A stretch of DNA of 64,000 bases from Quillaja saponaria. Its lineage: Eukaryota > Streptophyta > Magnoliopsida > Fabales > Quillajaceae. The notes beneath the pieces are model-generated. The model saw only the letters and a list, made by a program, of their open reading frames with translations. It was not told where the DNA came from and searched no databases. A program made the position numbers and the translations under genes. Below, piece after piece: positions 10,767 through 23,576 of this stretch. Each line of letters begins with the position of its first letter. Within the stretch, counting starts at the first letter, position 1. The stretch covers positions 23,526,092-23,590,091 of the forward strand of contig CM055611.1 of NCBI GenBank assembly GCA_029379385.1, in the 5' to 3' direction.

Positions 10767-11396
10767 CTGCACCAACATTTGGATTTTATTTTTTATTTTT
10801 TTTTAAATCTTAGGTCTCAGGGCTCTCCTTCTACCAAATATTGCTGCAAATAATTCTTTTAAGATTTAGACTTCTAATTTGACAGTGAATTATATATATA
10901 TTTTTAATACATCTGAAAGGCCTTTTACAAAACTTTTATATATGCAACGCATTTGGTAAGAATAATTTAGACTTATACACTGAAAGTTCCTACCAACTCG
11001 AAGTTTCGTAACACAGATCATGCTACAATTCTGACTTTATCGGGGAAAAAAAAATAGAGCAAAGATTATATTAAGCACTGTCATTGTATTATTGACAATA
11101 AAATAACAGCTTATACTCCATCAACAAGCATTTTGATGTAACACTACTGTGAATAGCAACCTTAGGAACTTATTATTTTATGAATGATTATTATCTTTAA
11201 GATGGTGAAATATACAATGGAATTCGGGGATATTTCTGAAGTCCACTCTATACTTGGTTGTTGTTTTTTTTTCCCCTCTTAATCTCTTTGACCAAAATTT
11301 CATGTTTTGTTTTATGACAATAAAATACTTCAATTTTGTTTGGGACATAACCAGATTTGTTGTTTTTTATTTTTACCTAAATGCAGAGAAGAGGAA
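10767..11396. other. 3' flank of B without the ndhF insertion
   Basis: The stop is followed directly by CTGCACCAACATTTGG, so this is an empty site relative to D, F and I. The rest is the AT-rich array 3' flank. No gene is seen. Confidence 0.6.
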
Positions 11397-11487
11397 CATA
11401 TGGATAGTGATCTGTATAGTAGGAGGAGCTCCTGCCATGCCATACTTATATCATTCTACATATTATGGAGAAAGCAAAAGGCAAAAG
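11397..11487 (+). pseudogene. G-type transmembrane exon remnant after B
   Basis: It matches exon 2 of G from just after its acceptor CAG to the GCAAAAG end. The donor GT has become GA. No other exon of this gene survives here; upstream there is only a short piece of its intron 1. Confidence 0.75.
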
Positions 11488-12559
11488 GAAAGCAAAACGA
11501 ACACAGGAAGAAGAAGAGGAAAACTGAGTATTTGATCAATGTGTCAAATTCTAACTATTAAAAGCCTAGCCGTGGCTTTGGCTGAGAGACACAGAGAATA
11601 TAAAATACCAAACTCTGAAATGAGTGCTTGCAGTTATTGGGCCTCTTGTGCACGATAATACAAATGAAATTGTATGTCAAATAAGGCCTCTAGTCTTCAA
11701 TCTCCTTCAAAACTTATTTTGTTTGTTTGACTGAATTTTTTCTTTTTGCCTGCATAACCCATTGCTTTGGAATCCATGAGTAATGGAAAAAACATTTTAC
11801 TATAATAACCTAAATGGATTTTGTGAGGACTTTATGGATTTTATTCTTTTTAAGGCTATACTAGTCAAAATGTGAATTTGAAATGTTTTCTGTTTATCAC
11901 TAAGTTAAAAAATTTATGGATCCAAATGAATATGTTTCCAAAAAGAAAAAAAAAGAAAAAAAGAAAAGAAAAGGAGAATCTAAATGAATATATGTATGCA
12001 ATTTACACTCTTTGCATAAAATTTCTATTATAATTAATTCTTGTGTGTATAAAAATTAATAATATATTTTTATCAGTTAAATTAATTAACGACAGAGTAA
12101 ATTGAATTTAGAAAAAAAAACTGTTTCATTTCATTATTCTAGGGTTTTGGATTGAAGGGGTTATAGATTTCAACTAATCAAATCTCATTGAAAAAATAAA
12201 GAAGCTCGCCAATAAATCTCACTAATTATTATTATTATTAATTATTTATTTAATAAACTAAAATAGTTATCTAATTACACCTTGGCATAGTTGAACATGT
12301 CAACGGCGGCGACATGGGTTTTCTCCTGTCAATCTGATGCACCAAAAAAAAAAAAAAACATCCCACGATAGTAATTTTTGTTTTTAAATTATGTTAGATT
12401 TAACGTTGCTTTCAATTTAGAATGTCCTCTATTTCTAGATATATTAATGGATTCTATTAATATGATTGGTACTGATATATATGTTTCATATAGATAACAT
12501 CATCCAATCCAAAATATAAGTCTTTCAGGTTCCAAAATTTTCCAATTCAGACACCACCC
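11488..12559. other. Repeated module and 5' flank of C
   Basis: It holds the module near 11550-11780, AT-rich flank shared with D and I, and the conserved inverted repeat at 12296-12316. The stretch that carries the W-box palindrome in the other genes is deleted just before C. Confidence 0.6.
12296..12316. promoter_or_regulatory. Conserved inverted repeat upstream of C
   Basis: CATGTC-N9-GACATG, as upstream of B, with one change in the centre (GGCGGC). It is about 245 bp before the C start codon, closer than elsewhere because of a local deletion. Confidence 0.3.
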
Positions 12560-15500
12560 ATGGATTGCAAAGCATGCAGAATCCTATTTTTCCTAAGTTG
12601 TGCATGTTTCCTACACTTAACAAGGCCTTCAAAGTTGAGGAGAACCGTATTATGGCAAGGTGAGAAACCTAATTTTGGTGATGTTTTGGTGTCAAATACA
12701 GGGGAAGAATTTCTGAGTTTCTTCAAGCCAAGCAATTACGGTAACAACATATAACTAGGAGTAAACTCCTTGTTGTTCTCATACTATTTCTGGGTTGCCA
12801 ACAGAGACACACCAACCCAAGATCCTAAAGCATATCTTATGCTCGGTGAACAGGGTAACTTGAAAATTCTATACAACAATGATAGAGATTCAATTGTGCT
12901 ATATTCATCATCACTTGAAGCAGCAACAAATACTAGTATCATTTTATCAGACAAAGGCAATGTTAAACTTCGTGAAATGAATCTAGATGGATCCGTCAAG
13001 CGCGACTTTTTGTGGCAGGGTTTTGATTATCCCACTGACACTTTTCGTAGAGGGATGAAACTTGGGATCAACAAAAGAACAGGGCAAAGATGGTCTATAA
13101 CATCATGGAGAACCTTTCATAACCCTTCGTTGGGGCCTTTTACGTTAGGCATGGATCCAAACAATGCAAACCAATTAGTGATATGGTGGAGAGAGATGAT
13201 TATGTGGACCAGTGGGGAATGGGATCCTAATCAACAAACCTTTAGAAATACAAAAGGTTTAGTAGACTTTAATTTTACTTATGTTTCAAATGAAAATGAA
13301 ACATATTTCAAAATTTCTTACTTAGTTATCTCAATATAATTAGAGATGGTTCGATATATGCTGGAAGTGATACCTATTATTCGTGTGCTTCTAATAATTG
13401 ACCTCCTTTTCAAGCTGGATGTAAACTGCCTAAAACTCCTCAGTGTAGGAAGAGCCAACAACATAGTGATAATGGTTTAGTCCTTCCAAGTTGGAATGGA
13501 ACAGGTAAAATGTCCATGGAAGGTATCAAGTTTGATGAAAGTGAGAATCTGACAAAATCTGATTGCTGGTTGAAATGCTTGAACAATTGTTCTTGTGTGG
13601 CCTACTCTACCACAAATGAGGATGATTCTGGCTGCGAGATCTGGGGCATAACAGCGAAATTTGTTGCAACTAATGATGGTCGAAATATCTCTTTTTTTCC
13701 AGTAAAGTCGAAAGGTAATCTATGAGCTTAAACTATTGGTAATTTTTCATAGTATTCTAAGTATAATGAGATTTGTTTTTGGGTCACATAATGCAGCGAC
13801 GAGTAAAAGAAGATTGATACTCAGTAGTGTAGCAGGAGGAGCTGCTGCCATTTTCATGTCATGCTGCATATGCTTTGTCTTGTGGAGAAAACATAAAGCC
13901 AAAGGTACTTATTTGAAATATTTAGCAAAAATGCTGTTTGAACCCTCTTACATATACATCTCTTGTACACTATCATTTGCTAACATAGTTATCACATGCT
14001 GGTTCAAACCCAGTTTATACTACCACAATTACCATAGGACAAATGATTGCATTACCAACTTGATAAAAGCTATCGAGTTTGGTCTGATTGGGTTTCAGAT
14101 GCCCTGTCAAGAATGCTTGTCTTTTTTCTTGTCTCATTAGTAATGATTGTAATACGTCCTCTGTCATGAATGCTTGTCTTATTTCCTGTCATTTTTAGCT
14201 CATATGACAAGAAAACGAAGTTCTGGGACAATAGATCTTTGTCCGAATAGTTGACCCTCGCAAATATGCATATATAGAAATTTCATTAAAAACAAGTTTT
14301 CGATGATTGAAAAATAAAACAAGAGAAGCTGTTACTTGAAATTGGAGGTGATGCAACACCTCTCCCTGCATATGATTCTTCCAGCCAAGTGAAAATTGGC
14401 ACCAAAGGTGGACAGACAAACCATGACATGCATAACTTCAGCTTTGGGAGCATTGCCACAGCAACTGAAAACTTCTCTTCTGCAAATAAGCTAGGCGAGG
14501 GTGGGTATGGGCCTGCCTACAAGGTAAAATTACCAACTATACATGAAATATGAATAATATTTTGCATTGCTTGATAGAAATGAAAAACAGAGAGAAGCTA
14601 GCTAGGATATGATCAAAGTTGTATTAATGAGGCAAAAAGGAATTTTAAGGAAAAACTTAAAGATGGACAAGAAATTGCAATAAAAAGACTTACAAAAAGT
14701 TCAGGACAAGGGCTAGAAGAATTCAAGAATGAAGCTCAATCGATTGCTAAACTCCAACGCAGGAGTCTTGTGAGACTTCTAGGTTTCTGCATTGAGGGAG
14801 AAGAGAGGATATTGATCTATGAGTACATACCTAACAAGAGCTTGGATGTCTACCTTTTTGGTATACTCCCACTTCATTTCTAGTTTAATATATTGCTAAT
14901 ATACATGTCAATATTAATTTTTTCTTGTCAAATTGATCATTTGATTTACTTGGGGGATAGATTTCAATGAAAAGAAAGTGCTAAATTTGCATAGGCGATT
15001 TTTTATTATTGAGGGTATTTCTCAAGGACTTGTTTATCTCCATAATTATTCAAGACTAATAGTGATACACAAAGATTTAAAGACCAGTAATATCTTACTT
15101 GATGATGAAATGAGACCAAAAATATCGGATTTTGGCATGGCCAGAATTTTTAGGTCAAAAGAAAATGAAGAAAAGACAAATAGAATTGTTAGAACATTGT
15201 AAATATACAATTAACTTTTGTTACTTACGAAATATGTAGGTTTTTCTTTTTTGAAAAACTATTGAAGTTGATTGTTTAACTATAACTTCAGTGGTTATAT
15301 GTTTCCAGAATATGCTATGAGTGGTGTCGTCTCATTTAAAACTGATGTTTTTAGCTATGGAGTTCTAGTAGAGATTGTGATTGGCAAGAAGAACAATAAT
15401 TGCTATCAAGCTGATGGCCCTATCAATCTCATAGGATATGTAAGTTGTGTTTCAACCTAACAGGTGTACATTATTGTATTTTTTTTTTTTTCCTATATTT

Positions 15501-15810
15501 GTTGCAGGCATGGCAACTATGAATTGAAGGCAGAGCTTCAGAGCTAATAGACCCAATATTGGGTGGATCATGCAGCCTTAGTGAAGTATTAAGATGCATT
15601 CATATTGGTCTATTGTGTGTGCAAGACAAAGCAACAGATAGACCCACCATGTTACATGTTGTTTCATTTCTTTCAAGTGAAATAACCCAACTAGCTCAAC
15701 CAAACCAGCCAGCATTCTTCAACAATATAGTTGTGAAAGAGACAGATGTTCTGCCTGTTAGTTATGGTTCCTCAAATGATGTAACAATTTCAGATGTAAA
15801 TGGTAGATAA
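12560..15810 (+). pseudogene. Gene C: G-type lectin receptor kinase pseudogene
   Basis: Exon equivalents: 12560-13714, 13797-13904, about 14308-14523, 14650-14860, 14961-15198, 15292-15439 and 15508-15810. Lesions: TAA at 12752-12754, where B has Tyr of IYLG; one base lost in the T run near 13314; TGA near 13400; the intron 2 acceptor and start of exon 3 deleted near 14300; TGA for Trp at 15520-15522 in exon 7. Exon 6 lacks one codon in frame. In exon 5 the HRD motif reads HKD and the VGT before the activation segment end reads VRT. The lectin, PAN and membrane segments are still recognisable. It cannot make a full receptor. Confidence 0.9.
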
Positions 15811-16425
15811 CTGCACCAAAATTTGAAATTTTCTTTTGTTAATCTTTGGTCTCTTGATTCTCCTTCTACCTAATATTGCTGAAAATAATTCTTTTACGAT
15901 TTAGACTTCTACTTTGAAGTTAATTATATATATTTTTAATACATCTGAAAGGTCTTTTATTTATTTTACGAAACTTTTATAGATGCATTTGGTAAGAATA
16001 ATTTAATCTTATACAATGAAAGTTCCTACTAACTTGAAGTTTCTAATCACAGACCATGCTACAATTCTGACTTTATAGGGGAAAAAAAAATAGAACACAG
16101 ATTATATTAAGCACTATCATTGTATTATTTACAATAAAATAACAGCTTATACTCCGTCAACAAGCATTTTGATGTAACACTATTATGACTAGCTACCTTA
16201 GGAACTTATTATTTTATGAATGATGATTATCTTTAAAATAGTGAAATTGACAATGGAATTCAGAGGGATATTTCTGAAGTCCACTCTAAACTTTTTTTTT
16301 TTTTTTGCCTCTTAATCTCTTTGACCCAAGTTTCATGTTTTGTTTACGACAATAAAATACTCCAATTATGTTTGGGACATGACCAGATTTGTTGTTTTTT
16401 TTTTTTTTTTTCCTCCAAAATGCAG
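15811..16425. other. 3' flank of C without the ndhF insertion
   Basis: It is collinear with the 3' flank of B: the stop is followed by CTGCACCAAAATTTG, then AT-rich sequence and long T runs. No gene is seen. Confidence 0.6.
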
Positions 16426-16525
16426 AGTAGAGGAACATATGGATAGTGATGAGTATGGTAGAAGGAGCTCTTGCCGTACTTATATCATGATACATATGCT
16501 ATGTGTTATGGAGAAGGCAAAAGGA
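16426..16525 (+). pseudogene. G-type transmembrane exon remnant after C
   Basis: The acceptor TGCAG is followed by sequence matching exon 2 of G, with scattered changes (an in-frame TAG near the start). No flanking exons remain. Confidence 0.7.
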
Positions 16526-18024
16526 AGGCAAAACAAGCATAGGAAGAAGAAGAGAAAAACTGAGTAATTGATCAATGTGTCAAATTCTAAATGTTAAAAT
16601 CCAAGCTGTGCATTTGGCTGAGTGACCCTAAGAATACCAAACTCCAAAATGAGGTGCTTGCAGTTATTGGGCCTCTAGTGCACAATAATACAAATGAAAT
16701 TGTATGTCAAACAAGGCCTCTAGACCCTTGAGTTCTTTCAATCTCCTCCAAAACATGTTTTGTTTGTTTGACAGAGTTTTTCTTTTTGCCTGCATAACCC
16801 ATTGCTTTGGAATCCATGAGTAAATTCTATAACAATGTTCACATTTATTTATGATTCGACAATCGACAATGATTTATCTTTTGGGCCATTGTAAGAAATT
16901 TTATTTTTTTTAATATTAGGATTTTTAGTTGGACGAGACAACCAAAAATCGACTCAATGATCTGAAAAATGTTTGGGCTACAGAGTGATAGGAAGATTTT
17001 CTGAAAGGTAGAGTACAAAACTAAGAATTAATGAACTAAGAAGAATTAAGGGCTTGACTTTTGGGTGGTTTGAAGATTTTCTGAAGTTGGGGGTGACTAG
17101 TTATTGAAATTGAAAGTAGAGAGGACTAGTTGCCAAATGTGCAAAATTGAAGAGGAAATGCTGCTTTTGAAGATGCGATTCATTAAAGGTTTAGAAAGAA
17201 CAGCATAGCTTTTGAACAAAATAATAGATGATTTTGTTCTTTCGTTTTTGGTAATAGAAATGAAAAGGTAGCGCAGGTAGGATTCCGGCCACACTCTCCG
17301 GCAGGAAGATTGTGTCCACACTATCAACCTCTTGTATTTGAAAGAACTCTTAGTACAATACTTATGTCGGATCAAAATTTATAATTCTTTTGAGAGCAAT
17401 TATTTAAAAGAAAATTCAATTGGCATATATTGGCACCTTTTTTTCTTTCTTTTTTATTTTTGTTCCGTTTTTCATTGTTTTAAGGTAGAACAACTGAACA
17501 AGATAGTTCTTTTGGTTTTTCAGAAAAATGTTGTTTGATTAAGTGTTCTAAGCAAGGAGTTGAAACTGAAATGGACAATAAATTGAGGAAACATTTTCGT
17601 TAATTAAATCAACAACGGTTTTAGTACTTTGTTACTAATAAAATGATATTCCTTATGTACTCTTTTGTCAATCATTTTCATATTGGTATGATATTTATTT
17701 ATCAATCTATATATTACAACTTTGCTGTGTCTTGTAGAATTTTAGAAACAAAAGAGACAAAATGGAAAGAGAAAAACAAAAATATACGTGATTTGGCCAT
17801 CGGCTAACTCTATTAGAAAAGAAGTACTATATTTATTCTATAGCTATATATAAAACTCTCTCATTTTTACAATATTAGAGCCTTCGATTTATAGAACATG
17901 TCTTACTCAAATGAGTAGACATGTAATATACTAGCAAATTCTTTATCTTTTCCTTTCAATGAATAGTACCTATATTTATAGTCAATGAATATTATATATG
18001 GTTTCCATTCATCATTTTTTTGCC
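16526..18024. other. Module plus unclassified spacer between C and C'
   Basis: The repeated module lies at about 16580-16815. From about 16860 to 18020 the sequence is not shared with the other array spacers. It holds AT-rich DNA and a 92-codon minus-strand open frame at 17097-17375 that I do not recognise and do not call. Nothing else is supported. Confidence 0.5.
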
Positions 18025-18309
18025 CACAAAAGCTTGGATTTCTACCTTTTTGGTATACTTCTAATTCATTTCTAGTTCAATATATTCCTAATATACATGT
18101 CAACATTACTTTTTTCTTGTCAAACTGATTTGATTTACATGGTGATAGATTTCAATTGTTAGGTGTTGTTTCATTTCTTTCAGTGAAATAATCCAACCAA
18201 TGCAAACCAGCCAGCATTCTTCAACAATAATTGTGAAAGAGCCATATGTTCTGCATGTTAACCATGATTTCTCAAATGATGTAACAATTTCAGATGTAAA
18301 TGGTAGATA
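18025..18309 (+). pseudogene. C': exon 4-exon 7 deletion remnant of a receptor kinase gene
   Basis: The last codons of exon 4 (SLDFYLFG), intron 4 and the first bases of exon 5 run straight into the 3' half of exon 7 (VVSFLS ... ISDVNGR and stop). Everything between is deleted, and nothing upstream of exon 4 remains. Its 3' side carries the ndhF piece, placing it with D, F and I. Confidence 0.8.
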
Positions 18310-18443
18310 ACTTGATTATAATAATGAGGTTATTTTTTATTTGTTATTTTGAGTGCTTTCTTGTTATTTTCTGGTTCAGTTGTGAAATTTGCTCAAATAA
18401 TTTCCTCTTCATGTATGGTTACCGGATGTTATGAAAGGACATG
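18310..18443 (+). repeat. Chloroplast ndhF-derived fragment after C'
   Basis: This is a shorter, more decayed version of the plastid ndhF fragment after D, F and I. It starts at the same base after the stop codon and breaks off after the GGATGTTATG region. Not coding here. Confidence 0.7.
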
Positions 18444-19609
18444 TTGAGAATTATACAAAATTTTCATTCAATTTTCAATGAGTTATAGTAAAAATAATAA
18501 AAATTAATAACTATAAAATATAAGTATAAGACAAGAGAAATAAAATTGTTTTATTTCTTTTATTTCTTTGTTTGACTTTTTTTTTTTTTTTTTTTTTTGC
18601 CTGCATAATTTATTGCTTTGGAATCCATGAGTAATGCAAAACAACATTTTACCATAATAACTAAATGGATTTTTTGTGAGGACATTATGGATTTTATTCC
18701 TTTTAAGGCATGCTAGTTAGAAACTAGAAAGTCTTTGAATAGTCATAATGTGAATTTGATCACTTAGTCATAAGTTTGAAATTCATGAATTTAAATGTTT
18801 TCTGTTTATCAGAAAGTTAAAATTTTTATGAATCCAAATGAATATGTTTCTAAAAAGAAAGAAAAGAAGAATCTAAATGAATATATGATGACATTTACAC
18901 TCTTTGCATAAATTTTCTACATAATTCATTCTTCGGTGTATAAAAATTAATAATATATTTGTGTCAGTTAAGTTAATTAACGACCTAGTAATTAATTTGA
19001 ATTTAGACTAAAATTTTGTTTTCATTTCATTACACTCGATTAATTATTAATTTAATAAACTGAACTAGTTATCTAATTACACCTTGCATAGTTGAACATG
19101 TCAACGTCGGCCATATGGGTTTCTCCGGTCAATCTGATGTACCAATAAACTATGTGCAAATTATAGAATGTCCCCCATTTTAAGATATATTAATGGATTC
19201 TATAATGGAGTTCACTTTAATTTATGATTGGTACTAATATGCTTCGCTCAAAATTTTTTTATTAGGATTTTTATAATGACAGTCCTAATTATACTTGTTA
19301 AATTATAATAAATATGAGCTTGAATTTTGAAACTTTCTAAACCTTAAAAAGTGTCTTCAAGGCACCCGTTAGAAAAATAATTTTTGTTAAATTTAGAAGG
19401 GATAATCATTGGACAAAAGTTTGTGTTATTCAACAAGCAATTAAGTTATTCAAATTAAAATTGTCAAACATTTGACAAAAATAAAGTACCTAAAATCCAA
19501 AGGTAGGGACTTGGATTTCAAAGTCTCCTAGTCTTAAAAAATGGAAAACGCTTCCAGTCCAAAATGTAAGTCTTTCAGGTTCCAAAATTTTCCAATTCAT
19601 ACATCACCC
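18444..19609. other. 5' flank of gene D
   Basis: AT-rich and collinear with the flanks of C and I. It carries the degenerate inverted repeat near 19097-19117 (right arm changed to CCATATG) and the W-box palindrome. An ATG at 19541 is in frame with D and would add 23 residues before the signal peptide. Confidence 0.6.
19461..19478. promoter_or_regulatory. Palindromic W-box pair upstream of D
   Basis: TTGTCAAACATTTGACAA, the same one-mismatch version as upstream of B, 132 bp before the MDCKA start. Confidence 0.4.
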
Positions 19610-22600
19610 ATGGATTGCAAAGCAAGCAGAATCCTATTTTTTCTCAGTTGTGCATGTTTCCTACACTTAACGAGGCCTTCAAAGTTGAGTACAAACATAT
19701 TATGGCAAGGTGAGAAGCTTAATTTTGGTGATTTTTTGGTTGCAAATTCAGGGGAAACATCTCTAAGTTTCTTCAAGCCAAGCAATTACAGCAACAACAT
19801 ATATTTAGGAGTAAACGCCTTGTTGTTCTCATACTATTTCTGGGTTGCCAACAGAGACACACCAATCCAAGACCCTAAAGCATATCTTATTCTTGATGAA
19901 CAAGGTAGCTTGAAAATTCTATACAACAATGATAGAGATTCGCTTGTGTTATATTCATCATCACTTGAAGCACCAACAAATACTAGTATCATTTTATCAG
20001 ACAAAGGCAATGTTATACTTCGTGAAATGAATCTAGATGGATCGGTTAAGCGCGATTTTTTGTGGCAGGGTTTTGATTATCCCACTGACACTCTTCATGG
20101 AGGGATGAAACTTGGGATCAACAAAAGAACAGGGCAAAGATGGTCTATAACATCACGGAGAAGCTTTAATAACCCTTCGTCAGGGCCTTTTATGCTAGGC
20201 ATGGATCCAAACAATACAAACCAATTAGTGATATGGTGGAGAGAGATGATTATGTGGACCAGTGGGGAATGGGATCCTAATCAACAAACCTTTAGAAATA
20301 CAAAAGGTTTAGTAGACTTTAATTTTACTTATGTTTCAAATGAAAATGAAACATATTTCAAATATTTCTTTCTTAGTTATCTCAATATAATTAGAGATGG
20401 TTCCTTATATTCTGGAAGTAATACCTATTATTCATGTGCTTCTAATGATCGACCTCCTTTTCAAGCTGGATGTAAAATGCCTGATACTCCTCAGTGTAGA
20501 AAGAGCCAACAACACAGTGATAATGATTTAGTTCTTCCAAGTTGGAATGGAACAGGTAAAATGTCCATGGAAGGGTTCAGGTTTGATGAAAGTGAGAATC
20601 TGACAAAATCTGATTGCTGGTTGAAATGTTTGCACAATTGTTCTTGTGTGGCCTACTCTACTACAAATGAGGATGACTCTGGCTGCGAGATCTGGAGCAA
20701 AACAGCAAAATTTGTTGCAACTAATGATGGTCGAAATATTTATTTTTTTCCTGTAAAGTCGAAAGGTAATCTACTAGCTTACACTTTGGGTAATTTTTTA
20801 TAGTATTCTTAGTATAATGAGATTTGTTTTTTGTCACATAATGCAGCGACGAGTAAAAGAAGATTGATACTCAGTAGTGTAGCAGGAGGAGTTGCTGCCA
20901 TTTTCATGTCATGCTGCATATGCTTTGTCTTGTGGAGAAACACAAAGCCAAAGGTACTTATTTGAAATATTTAACAAAAATGCAGTTTGAATCTCTTAGA
21001 CATACATCTCTTGTACACTATCATTTGGTAACATAGTTATCACATGCTGGTTCAAACACAGTTTATACAACCACAATTACTATAGGACAAATAATTTCAT
21101 TACGCCAACATTTGATAAGAGCTTTCGAGTTTAGTCTGATTGGGATTCAGATCCTCTGTCATGTTGTCTTATTTCCTGTCTCATAAGTTGAATGATTGTA
21201 ATATGTCCTCATAAAAACAAATTTTTGATAAGAAGTGTTGGCCAGTTAATACTATGTTCCTCTTTATGTAGTTAATAGAAAAATGAAACAAGAGAAGCTG
21301 TTACTTGAAATTGGAGGTAATGCAACACCTCCCCCTGCATATGATTCTTCCAGCAAAGGGAAAATTGGCTCCAAAGGTGGAAAGACAAATCATGACATGC
21401 ATATCTTCAGCTTTGGAAGCATTGCCACAGCAACTGACAACTTCTCTTCCGCAAATAAGCTAGGCGAGGGTGGGTATGGGCCTGTCTACAAGGTAAAATT
21501 TCAAACTATATATGAAGTATGAATAATATTTTGCATTGCTTGATAGAAATGAAAAACATAGAGAATGAGGCAAAAAGGAATTTTCAGGGAAAACTTAAAG
21601 ATGGGCAAGAAATTGCAATAAAAAGACTTTCAAGAAGTTCAGGACAGGGGCTAGAAGAATTCAAGAATGAAGCTCAGTTGATTGCTAAACTCCAGCACAG
21701 GAATCTTGTGAGACTTCAAGGTTTCTGCATTGAGGGAGAAGAGAGGATATTGATATATGAGTACATGCCCAACAAGAGTTTGGATTTCTACCTTTTTGGT
21801 ATACTTCTACTTCCTTAGTTCGATATATTGCTGATAAACATTACTTTTTTCTTGTCAAACTGATTTGATTTACTTGGGAGTAGATTTCAATGAAAAGAAA
21901 GTGTTGAATTGGAAGAGGCGATTTTGTATTATTGAGGGTATTGCTCAAGGACTTGTTTATCTCCACAATTTTTCAAGATTAACAGTAGTACACAGAGATT
22001 TAAAGGCCAGTAATATCTTACTTGATGATGAAATGAGGCCAAAAATATCGGACTTTGGCATGGCCAAAATTTTTAAGTCAAAAGAAAATGAAGAAAAGAC
22101 AAATAGAATTGCTGGAACATTGTAAGTATACAATTAACTTTTGTTACTTACAAAGTATGTAGGTTTCCTTTTTTGAAACACTGATGAAGTTGGTTGTTTA
22201 ACTATAACTTCAGTGGTTATATGTCTCCGGAATATGCTTTTCGTGGTGTCGTCTCAATTAAAACTGATGTTTTTAGCTATGGAGTCCTTCTACTAGAGAT
22301 TGTGACCGGCAAGAAGGGCAATAATTACTATCAAACTGATGGCCCTATCAATCTCATAGGATATGTAAGTTTTGTTTCAACTTAATGGATATACAAAACT
22401 AAATTTTGCTTCAACAAAAACATTATGTATTTTTTTTTCTCTCTTTATTTGTTGCAGGCATGGCAGTTGTGGATTGAAGGCAAAGCTTCCGAGCTAATAG
22501 ACCCAATATTGGAGGGATCATACAGCCCTAGTGAAGTATTAAGATGCATTCACATTGGTCTATTGTGTGTACAAGACAAAGCAACAGATAGACCCACCAT

Positions 22601-22751
22601 GTTAGATGTTGTTTCATTTCTTTCAAGTGAAATAATCCAACTAGCTCCACCAAAACAGCCAGCATTCTACAATGTGAAAGAGCCAGATGTTCTGTATATT
22701 AACCATGATTCCTTAAATGTTATAACAATTTCAGACGTAAGTGGTAGATAA
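19610..22751 (+). pseudogene. Gene D: near-intact G-type lectin receptor kinase with a single frameshift
   Basis: Exons 19610-20765, 20847-20953, 21272-21492, 21588-21798, 21884-22121, 22214-22364 and 22458-22751. All exon lengths keep phase except exon 2, which is 107 instead of 108 bases: one A is missing in the run after TGTGGAG (20931-20941), just after the membrane helix. Without that loss the product would be 792 aa. The kinase is otherwise complete ([30 protein letters not shown]). Exon 1 can also read through the first donor to a stop at 20801-20803, which would give a secreted ectodomain without the membrane helix. A base-calling error in the A run cannot be excluded, so this may be a functional gene. 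An alternative in-frame ATG lies at 19541. Confidence 0.85.
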
Positions 22752-23046
22752 CTTGATTTATAATAATGAGGATGTTTTTTATTTGTTACTTTGTGTGCCT
22801 TCCTGTTATTTTTTGGTTTAGTTGCGAAATATACTCAATTCCCTATTTATGTATAGCTACCGGAAGCTATGGAAGCTATGGAAGTCCTACCCCTGTTTCG
22901 GCTCTTATACATGCTGCTACTATGGTAGCGTCTTGAATTTTTCAAGTAGCCTGGCTTCTTCCTGTTTTCATAGTCATACCTTACATAATAAATCTAGTGG
23001 CTTTGATAGGTATAATAACAGTACTACTAGGTGCTACTTTAGTTCT
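22752..23046 (+). repeat. ndhF: Chloroplast ndhF-derived insertion (NUPT) directly after the stop of D
   Basis: The sequence is a decayed piece of plastid ndhF (NADH dehydrogenase-like subunit 5), from the NNEVxFLFVT region through [12 protein letters not shown] and ALIHAAT to VLLGATL. It begins within the bases after the stop codon and ends at AGTTCT, where the nuclear 3' flank (ACACCAACATTTG) resumes exactly as in copies that lack it. It is frameshifted and non-functional, but may supply the 3' UTR. Confidence 0.85.
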
Positions 23047-23576
23047 ACACCAACATTTGAAATTCATTTGTTAATCTTAGGTCTCTGGGTTCTCCTCTAC
23101 CAAATATATGTGCCAATAATTCTTTTAAGATTTAGACTTCTAATTTGACAGTTAATTAAATTTTTTAATACATCCGAATGGTCTTTTATTTATTTTACAA
23201 AATCGTTATATATGCTACGCGTTTGGTAAGGATAATTTAAACTTATACAATGAAAGTTCTTAGTAACTCGAAGTTTCGTAACACAGGCCATGCTACAATA
23301 TTGACTTTCTAGGAAATATATATATATAGAGAGAGCAAGGATTGTATTAAGCACTGTCATTATATCATTGACAGTAAAATAACAGTTCATATTCCATCAA
23401 CAAGCATTTTGATGTAACACTACTACGAATAGGAACCTTAGGAACTTATTATTTTATGAATGATGATTATCTTTAAGATAGTGAAATTGAAAATGAAACT
23501 CAGGGATATTTCTGAAGTCCACTCTAAACTTTTGTTTTTTTTTCCCCTCTTAATCTCTGTCACCCAAATTTCATGT
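23047..23576. other. 3' flank of D
   Basis: Array 3' flank, AT-rich and collinear with the flanks of B and F. No gene is seen. Confidence 0.5.

Noticed and set aside
17097..17375. 92-codon minus-strand frame in the C-C' spacer
   Set aside because: No recognisable domain, no duplicate elsewhere in the window and no flanking gene structure.
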